This document shows positions 33,124-37,984 of a stretch of DNA of 37,984 bases, in pieces. The number at the start of each line of letters is the position of its first letter. Positions within the stretch are counted from its first letter, which is position 1. Origin of the DNA: Prevotella sp. UBA7764 (GTDB lineage: Bacteria > Bacteroidota > Bacteroidia > Bacteroidales > Bacteroidaceae); contig DLDU01000012.1 in NCBI GenBank assembly GCA_002481295.1, positions 1 to 37,984 of the forward strand, read 5' to 3'. A model generated the notes under the pieces. That model ran no database searches. It was not told where the DNA came from and saw only the letters and a list, made by a program, of their open reading frames with translations. A program made the position numbers and the translations under genes.

Positions 33124-33208
33124 TCATATCACTGATTTCACCTTATCATCTCACTGATTTTACCTTGTCATCTCACTGATTTTACCATGAGAAATCAGTG
33201 AGATGACA
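33124..33208. repeat. Second 22-bp-period array ending in an inverted copy
   Basis: Units of 22 bp start at 33124, 33146 and 33168, each close to TCATCTCACTGATTTTACC plus three more bases. The array then flips: AAATCAGTGAGATGACA (33192-33208) is the exact reverse complement of TGTCATCTCACTGATTT (33166-33182), giving a 17-bp stem with a 9-nt loop. It lies in a 671-bp gap (32822-33492) that otherwise shows no gene. The inverted unit resembles the type B unit of the array at 11114 (13 of 16 bases identical). Confidence 0.9.
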
Positions 33209-33492
33209 GCATGAAAAAGGTACTTTGACAGAGATTTCTATCATTTTTTCAATGCCAAAATTGCACTAAGAATTCATCAAAAACAGCCTACAAGTGTAGT
33301 TCGTTAATTATCAGACAGTTACGAAAACATCCCAAAATTCGCATTTTTCAAGGCAAAGTATGGTTTGCTTCAGAAAATCGCCTGTATGAGGGCGGAAAAT
33401 TATCAGTTTATCCAACAAAAAATTGCTTTCAAACCTCGACGAACTTTCTTGGTCGTGTAGTGCGCAAGGCATCGAACATAGCTGGCTTCAAA

Positions 33493-33936
33493 TCACTCTA
33501 CCTTTTCGAGAAGTTGGTATCTCTCGTATTTCTTATCGAGTAACACCAGCTTCATGGGCTGCATGGAATAAGCCAGTGAAGTGTCATTAACAGCAATATG
33601 CCATACCAAAATAAGGCACTTATCGCCGCTGCGCTTGATACGTCGGAGCGAGATATTGGTAAGATGGTTGGTGACGGGCAGTACTTTCGCTACGACAAAA
33701 TGCTTGCTGAAGTCTATCTTTGTCGGCTCACCACCCTTACCCATAAAGGCGGCCTCACCAAAATATTGCTCCAACTCGGCCTGGCTGCGGATGATCAGCA
33801 GGTCAGCGGGTTGCTTGGCATCGTTGCGAAAGAAATAGTTGCGGGCTTCACTATAGTTGACGGCACGGTTGCCGGTAGCGCAAGACGCCGTGAGCAAGCC
33901 TGAGGCAAGGAGAAACATCAATGGACAGTGTCTCAT
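33493..33936 (-). CDS. Small exported lipoprotein
   Basis: A 147-residue protein starting MRHCPLMFLLASGLLTASCATG; the lipobox LTASC puts a lipid-modified Cys at about residue 19. The start is taken here because the longer frame (33969) adds a cysteine-rich stretch that overlaps the preceding gene. The mature part is mixed alpha/beta (ADLLIIRSQAELEQYFGEA ... KHFVVAKVLPVTNH), resembling in outline the heat-inducible HslJ/META-like or protease-inhibitor folds, but no family is certain. It is the last gene of the four-gene operon, one base after the methyltransferase stop. Confidence 0.7.
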   Translation of the reverse strand: MRHCPLMFLLASGLLTASCATGNRAVNYSEARNYFFRNDAKQPADLLIIRSQAELEQYFGEAAFMGKGGEPTKIDFSKHFVVAKVLPVTNHLTNISLRRIKRSGDKCLILVWHIAVNDTSLAYSMQPMKLVLLDKKYERYQLLEKVE

Positions 33937-33937
33937 G

Positions 33938-34501
33938 TCATTTCTGCTGCAAGAGCAGGTGTTTGGCAAATTCCCACACTACAATGCCCGCCGTGACGCT
34001 GACATTCAAACTGTGCTTGGTGCCGAACTGAGGTATTTCCAGACAGCCGTCGCTCATGTCCACTACACTTTGCAACACGCCTTTGACCTCATTGCCAAAG
34101 ACGACAGCATAGCGCTGCCCCACACCTTTGTCGCGCAACGCAGCCAAGGACTCGCCAAGATGCTGTAGCTTGGTACTGCCCTCCACCTGCTCGATGCTGT
34201 AGACAAAATAGCCCTCACGCTGGAGTTCTGCCACGGCATCCTCGGTATTCTTGAAGTATTTCCAGTCGACACTATCCTCTCCGCCGAGTGCCGTCTTATG
34301 GATTTCAGCATTAGGCGGACAAGCAGTGATGCCGCAAAGACATACGGCTTCCACACGAAACGCGTCGCACGAGCGAAACACCGAGCCGACGTTGTAGAGC
34401 GACCGCACGTTGTCGAGCACAACCACCAGCGGCAACTTCTTGGCTTCCTTAAACTCTTCCACCGTGAGGCGGTGCATCTCTATGGTTCTGAGCTTATGCA
34501 T
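33938..34501 (-). CDS. TrmH/SpoU family RNA methyltransferase
   Basis: A 187-residue SPOUT (knotted) 2'-O-methyltransferase. Motif 1 is NVRSLYNVGSVFRSCDA (residues about 31-47, with the catalytic Arg), motif 2 VVFGNEVKGV, motif 3 IPQFGTKHSLNVSVTAGI, which form the SAM knot. It lacks an N-terminal substrate-binding domain, so it is closest to TrmH proper or to small paralogues. It methylates ribose in tRNA or rRNA; the position is not decidable from the sequence. It overlaps sufE by 8 bp. Confidence 0.92.
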   Translation of the reverse strand: MHKLRTIEMHRLTVEEFKEAKKLPLVVVLDNVRSLYNVGSVFRSCDAFRVEAVCLCGITACPPNAEIHKTALGGEDSVDWKYFKNTEDAVAELQREGYFVYSIEQVEGSTKLQHLGESLAALRDKGVGQRYAVVFGNEVKGVLQSVVDMSDGCLEIPQFGTKHSLNVSVTAGIVVWEFAKHLLLQQK

Positions 34502-34922
34502 TTTCCTTCATGTTATACGCCAGCGCATACGCCTTGATCTGCTTCACCATAGCCAACAGACCATTGGAGCGGGTGGGAGAAAGGTGATCGCGCAGCCCTA
34601 TCTTGTCGATGAAATAAAGATCGGCGTCGAGAATCTCTTTCGGCGTGTGGCCGCTGATCACTTGAATGAGCAGGGCGATGATGCCCTTGACGATGAGCGC
34701 ATCGCTGTCAGCGGTGAACACGAGCTTGCCGTCGACAAAGTCGCATTGCAGCCACACACGGCTCTGACAACCGTCGATGAGGTTTTGCTCGGTCTTGTAT
34801 TTCTCATCGAGCGGCTTGAGCTCATTGCCCAGGTCGATGAGCATCTGATATTTATCCATCCAGTCGTCGAAGTCGCTGAACTCCTCCACGACTTCGTCCT
34901 GCAGTTCATTAATCGTCTTCAT
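34494..34922 (-). CDS. SufE family cysteine desulfurase sulfur-acceptor
   Basis: A 142-residue SufE-like protein. The acceptor is Cys52 in LIDGCQSRVWLQ, in the loop where SufE proteins carry it. LTADSDALIVKGIIALLIQVISG is the following conserved helix pair. It takes persulfide from a SufS-type cysteine desulfurase for iron-sulfur cluster assembly. No sufS, sufB or sufC is in the window. It overlaps the U32 gene by 14 bp and the methyltransferase gene by 8 bp, so the three are tightly coupled. Confidence 0.92.
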   Translation of the reverse strand: MKTINELQDEVVEEFSDFDDWMDKYQMLIDLGNELKPLDEKYKTEQNLIDGCQSRVWLQCDFVDGKLVFTADSDALIVKGIIALLIQVISGHTPKEILDADLYFIDKIGLRDHLSPTRSNGLLAMVKQIKAYALAYNMKENA

Positions 34923-36168
34923 ATTCTACTTTCTCCAACTTAAAGAATTTATCGTTTGGTCTGACCTTTCCCTTCACGGGGATGGAAACCAGCCATCCCT
35001 GCTCGGCCCGCCTGACAGGCTTGAGGTCGTAGCGGATCTCGGTACAGTCGAGATACATTGCGCCGGTGGTGTTGCCGGTGATGAGCAACTTGTCGCCCAC
35101 TTCAAAGGGAGCAGCCTCAACGGCAATCTCCGCCACGTTGAGTTTCGAGAAATATTTCGTCACCTTGCCCACGAGACGCTTGCGCTCCGTGGCGAGCGAG
35201 CCGTAGTGCTTGTTCCACTCGCCCATTGTCTGTCCCTGGTAATAGCCGTCCCAGAATCCGCGGTTGAAGACAGTGGCAAGCCGCTCGTCCCATGCGTCCT
35301 TCTTCTCTTCGGTAAACGTGCCGTCGAGCACCGCTTTCAGAGCCTCTTTATAGCAGGTCACCACGGTATAGACATATTCTGGTCCACGCGCACGTCCCTC
35401 GATTTTGAAGACGCGCACACCGGCCTTCATCATCTTGTCGAGGAAGCGGATGGTCTTCAGATCCTTGGGACTCATCACGTATTTGTTGTCGATCTCAAGC
35501 TGATTGCCCGTCTCGGCATCGGTGACGATATAAGAGCGACGGCAGATCTGCACACACTGGCCACGGTTGGCGGAGCGGTCGGCAGCGGCCAGACTCATGT
35601 AGCACTTGCCCGAGACCGCCATGCACAAGGCACCATGGCAGAACATCTCTATGCGCACCGGCTTACCGGCAGGGCCGCAGATCTGTTGCCGCTCTATCTC
35701 ATCGTGGATGTGGCTCACCTGCTTCATGTTCAGTTCACGGGCCAGCACGCTGACGTCGGCAAACTGAGCATAGAACTTCAGTGCCTCCACATTGCTGATG
35801 TTGAGCTGAGTGGAGAGGTGCACCTCCATGCCTACTTGGCGGCAATAGACCATCACGGCGACATCGGAGGCGATGACAGCCGAAATGCCGGCCTCACGGG
35901 CTGCGTCGATGATGGTGTGCATCGTGGCCATGTCCTCGTCATAGATGATGGTGTTGACGGTGAGATAGGTCTTCACGCCATGCTCGTTGCAGATGCGCGC
36001 GATGTCGTGAAGATCGCTGATGTCGAAATGATTGGCACTGTGCGACCGCATGTTCAGTTGCCCGATACCAAAGTACACCGAGTCGGCGCCTGCCTGCAGG
36101 GCTGCGGCGAGCGACTCACGTGAGCCCACGGGGGCCATAATCTCAAAATCCTCTATTTTCGCATTCAT
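34909..36168 (-). CDS. U32 family peptidase-like protein (TrhP/RlhA type)
   Basis: A 419-residue protein. The N-terminal half is a TIM-barrel-like U32 domain (IMAPVGSRESLAAALQAGADSVYFGI ... LSTQLNISN). A cysteine cluster follows (EMFCHGALCMAVSGKC and NRGQCVQICRR, about residues 172-214), whose four conserved Cys bind an Fe-S cluster in TrhP and RlhA; those relatives make 5-hydroxyuridine in tRNA or hydroxycytidine in 23S rRNA using prephenate. The C-terminal beta-rich domain (330-419) is the U32 assembly domain. So it is probably an RNA hydroxylase component rather than a protease. The start codon lies 4 bases after a -7 box, in a divergent promoter region. Confidence 0.88.
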   Translation of the reverse strand: MNAKIEDFEIMAPVGSRESLAAALQAGADSVYFGIGQLNMRSHSANHFDISDLHDIARICNEHGVKTYLTVNTIIYDEDMATMHTIIDAAREAGISAVIASDVAVMVYCRQVGMEVHLSTQLNISNVEALKFYAQFADVSVLARELNMKQVSHIHDEIERQQICGPAGKPVRIEMFCHGALCMAVSGKCYMSLAAADRSANRGQCVQICRRSYIVTDAETGNQLEIDNKYVMSPKDLKTIRFLDKMMKAGVRVFKIEGRARGPEYVYTVVTCYKEALKAVLDGTFTEEKKDAWDERLATVFNRGFWDGYYQGQTMGEWNKHYGSLATERKRLVGKVTKYFSKLNVAEIAVEAAPFEVGDKLLITGNTTGAMYLDCTEIRYDLKPVRRAEQGWLVSIPVKGKVRPNDKFFKLEKVEYEDD

Positions 36169-36172
36169 AGTG

Positions 36173-36180
36173 CAAAGGTA
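36173..36180 (-). promoter_or_regulatory. -7 element of the U32-sufE-trmH operon
   Basis: Minus-strand TACCTTTG followed by CACT and the ATG at 36168: the same 15-base string TACCTTTGCACTATG is found at 5978-5992. The transcript should be leaderless or nearly so. Confidence 0.6.
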
Positions 36181-36194
36181 ATCAAATAATTGCT

Positions 36195-36202
36195 TATCTT
36201 TG
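36195..36202 (+). promoter_or_regulatory. -7 element of the papain-like lipoprotein gene
   Basis: TATCTTTG, 8 bases before the ATG at 36211, divergent from the U32 promoter with 14 bp between the two -7 boxes. No TTTG at -33, so it may depend on an activator or be weak. Confidence 0.55.
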
Positions 36203-36210
36203 CACTTGCA

Positions 36211-37248
36211 ATGAAGAAATTAGTTTTTGGCCTCCTGGGCCTTGTGATGATCATCAGCTGCGGACGTCCTCAGAGCCGCAAGCCGGTGAGGAGTGAGTTC
36301 TGCAATGACGTGGTCATCAAGACGACACCGGTCCTCGACCAAGGCCGCAGTCCGCTGTGCTGGGCTTATGCCATGCTGGCGACCATCGAGTCGGAGCATC
36401 TCATGCAGGGCGACTCGGTGCATCTCTCCGTCGACTATCTGGGCAGGATGCTGCTCAAGGACGAGGCGATGCATTACTATTTCAACCGCAGCGATGGCCG
36501 CATCTCTCTGCGCGGCATGGCCTCGATGGTCTTTGATCTCATGGCGATGTACGGCATGCTGCCCTACGACAGCTATTATAATAATGTGTCGGTCGACTAT
36601 CCAGTCGTTGCCCGCACAGTGCAGCAGATTGCACGGGCAAGCACTTCTCTCGGCATGCTCAACGGTCGCGTCGACAAGGCACTCAACGAGCACATCGGCT
36701 ATCTGCCTGGCACCATCATGATGTTGGGAGCCCGCTACACGCCCCTGGAGTTTGCCCATAGCGTATGCCGTCCCGAGGAATATCTCTCGCTGACGAGCTT
36801 CTCCCATCATCCTTTCGGCAAGCCGTTCATCTTGGAAGTCCCCGACAATCAGATGCGTGACTATTTCCTCAACGTGCCTATCGACTCGCTCATGCATACC
36901 ATCGTCCATGCACTCAAGCAGGGGCATCCCGTCTGCTGGGAAGGCGACATCAGCGAGCCGGGCTTTGACTTTCAGCGCGGCGTCGCCGTACTGCAAAACG
37001 GCAAGGCCGACTATGACCAGTTCGACCGGCAGCGCGCCTTCGAGACCTTCCGCACCACCGACGACCATTGCATGGAGCTCTGCGGACTGGCCCATGACCG
37101 GCAAGGCCACCGCTTCTTCATCGCAAAAAGCTCATGGGGCAACGGAAACCGATTCGACGGGTTCATGTATCTCAGCTATCAGTACGTCAAACTCAAAACT
37201 ATTGCTGTATATCTCAGCAAGGAGGCAATGGGGAAAATGGCTTGTTAG
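36211..37248 (+). CDS. Papain-like (C1/bleomycin hydrolase-type) cysteine peptidase, lipoprotein
   Basis: A 345-residue protein. The start MKKLVFGLLGLVMIISCG gives a lipoprotein signal with Cys17 lipid-modified; the longer frame (36190) would start upstream of the -7 box. The oxyanion Gln and catalytic Cys are in place in VLDQGRSPLCWAYAML (Gln44, Cys50). The His is His286 (DDHCMELCGL) and the Asn is Asn311 (AKSSWGN), as in papain and PepC. It probably sits on the outer face of the inner membrane or in the outer membrane and cuts peptides. The residue after His is Cys, where bleomycin hydrolases have Ala. Closest relatives in Bacteroidetes are aminopeptidase C-like proteins. Confidence 0.85.
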   Translation: MKKLVFGLLGLVMIISCGRPQSRKPVRSEFCNDVVIKTTPVLDQGRSPLCWAYAMLATIESEHLMQGDSVHLSVDYLGRMLLKDEAMHYYFNRSDGRISLRGMASMVFDLMAMYGMLPYDSYYNNVSVDYPVVARTVQQIARASTSLGMLNGRVDKALNEHIGYLPGTIMMLGARYTPLEFAHSVCRPEEYLSLTSFSHHPFGKPFILEVPDNQMRDYFLNVPIDSLMHTIVHALKQGHPVCWEGDISEPGFDFQRGVAVLQNGKADYDQFDRQRAFETFRTTDDHCMELCGLAHDRQGHRFFIAKSSWGNGNRFDGFMYLSYQYVKLKTIAVYLSKEAMGKMAC

Positions 37249-37249
37249 C

Positions 37250-37474
37250 ATGATGGAGAGAAGTCGCTTTAAGCCTATTGTCATCATTCTGTGTAGCTCC
37301 GTCTTGTTTTTCTGTGCCCATCTTGGAGACCCCTTCTTAAGAGTAGACACGTTTATCTTTGCAATACCTCTATGTTATCTGTTCATCAGATACCATGATG
37401 TGAGATATTGCTTCATCGCCCATGCCGTCTGCAATTTGACAGGAATAGCTTTCCCATTCCTCGTCCAATGGTAA
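37250..37474 (+). pseudogene. C-terminal remnant of a CPBP intramembrane protease
   Basis: A 74-residue frame starting MMERSRFKPIVIILCSSVLF. It has two or three hydrophobic segments and ends with CFIAHAVCNLTGIAFPF. This looks like the last part of a CPBP (Abi) protease, whose third motif is HAxxN; the EExxxR and following helices are absent. Because a complete CPBP start lies just downstream, the piece may be what is left of a tandem copy. It follows the papain-like gene by one base. It could still be a translated small membrane protein. Confidence 0.55.
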
Positions 37475-37525
37475 TCATTAAGATCAAGATTTAATATCTG
37501 TATATGAACACACATAAGAAACAAG

Positions 37526-37984
37526 ATGAACTTCTATGAATGGATATTTTTTTTCTTCATAGGTATCGTCTGCTTTCTGTTCATCATGGGCTTCTTCGAA
37601 GCCATCTTGATGATGGATTACACCATCTATGCAAAGATTCCAATTACGCTGGGTGCTTGTTGGGTGCTGTTGCTTTCGTTCAGGAAGTTTCTCGTGCTGT
37701 ATACCAGAGTCAAAGCCAAGATATCTGCCACACCGCAACATGATGTCAAGATGCTGTTGATAGGATGGGGAGTGTCAGTTCTGTTTTTTGGAACCATCAT
37801 GGCGAGCTTATACTGCCTGCATGTCTATCAGCCGCAGAAGATCAACTGCGACATACAGAACCAACTTTACGGCTGGCTGTTGTTTGCTGTCGTCGGCATT
37901 GGTGAGGAGATCATCTGCCGAGGAATCGCCTTCAGACTGCTTTGTGACAGAATAGGCATGACTTGGGCCTTGATCCTTTCTGCC
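37526..37984 (+). CDS. CPBP family intramembrane metalloprotease, 3' end missing
   Basis: Starts MNFYEWIFFFFIGIVCFLF and stays open for 153 codons to the window edge, so the end is cut off. Four or five membrane helices are visible. The motif GEEIICRGIAFRLLC at about residues 125-139 is motif 1 (EExxxR) of CPBP proteases (type II CAAX prenyl endopeptidase, bacteriocin-processing/immunity family). Motifs 2 and 3 would be beyond the edge. Members cut membrane proteins or peptides; role here unknown. Confidence 0.8.
   Translation, partial: MNFYEWIFFFFIGIVCFLFIMGFFEAILMMDYTIYAKIPITLGACWVLLLSFRKFLVLYTRVKAKISATPQHDVKMLLIGWGVSVLFFGTIMASLYCLHVYQPQKINCDIQNQLYGWLLFAVVGIGEEIICRGIAFRLLCDRIGMTWALILSA

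Noticed and set aside
36220..37110. 296-codon minus-strand frame opposite the papain-like gene
   Set aside because: The plus strand carries catalytic residues in order; this is a shadow frame.

Overview
The window looks like chromosomal DNA of a Bacteroidales bacterium, most likely a Prevotellaceae member. Three things suggest this: (1) many start sites are preceded by the Bacteroidetes promoter type (TTTG at -33, TAnnTTTG at -7) rather than -35/-10 boxes or strong Shine-Dalgarno sites; (2) it carries a PorZ-like type IX secretion protein and secreted proteins with Prevotella-style C-termini; (3) the ECF sigma/short anti-sigma pair and the methionyl- and leucyl-tRNA synthetases resemble Bacteroidetes versions. 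The genus assignment is inference; no rRNA is present.

Layout. 1-3740: end of a gamma-carbonic anhydrase-like gene, a 65-bp tandem duplication, a small membrane protein, then a probable four-gene operon (ECF sigma, anti-sigma, secreted protein, outer-membrane barrel) closed by a strong hairpin. 3766-10845: metG (-), a small conserved ORF and a MATE exporter (+), an SBF-type transporter and an Upf1-like helicase (-). 10846-14470: a 22-bp-period tandem repeat array, then korB and korA (2-oxoacid:ferredoxin oxidoreductase). 14480-17353: a short YMKPAIK-type ORF with no stop before korA, a large secreted multidomain protein, tRNA-Arg(CCU), and an intergenic run of three AT-rich repeats. 17366-21197: trpS, and a tightly coupled aminotransferase / nucleotidyltransferase / LicD operon. 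21486-29745: one long minus-strand run, leuS-yitT-rdgB-porZ-membrane protein, with a 9-bp periodic array between rdgB and porZ. 29845-32248: ahpC and ahpF behind an OxyR-like operator. 32258-36180: a small putative regulator, a second 22-bp-period array with a long inverted repeat, and a tightly packed operon U32 peptidase-sufE-trmH-like-lipoprotein. 36195-end: a papain-like lipoprotein, a C-terminal remnant of a CPBP protease, and a second, intact-looking CPBP gene cut by the window edge.

Most genes are housekeeping or common accessory genes. The least explained signals are non-coding: two separated arrays of related 22-bp repeats, a dispersed AT-rich element (CACCTTATTATATATA-like) in several leaders, a 9-bp phased CTATAG array, and several promoters placed so close to the start codon that the transcripts should be leaderless or nearly so. 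No CRISPR array, prophage or insertion sequence was recognised.
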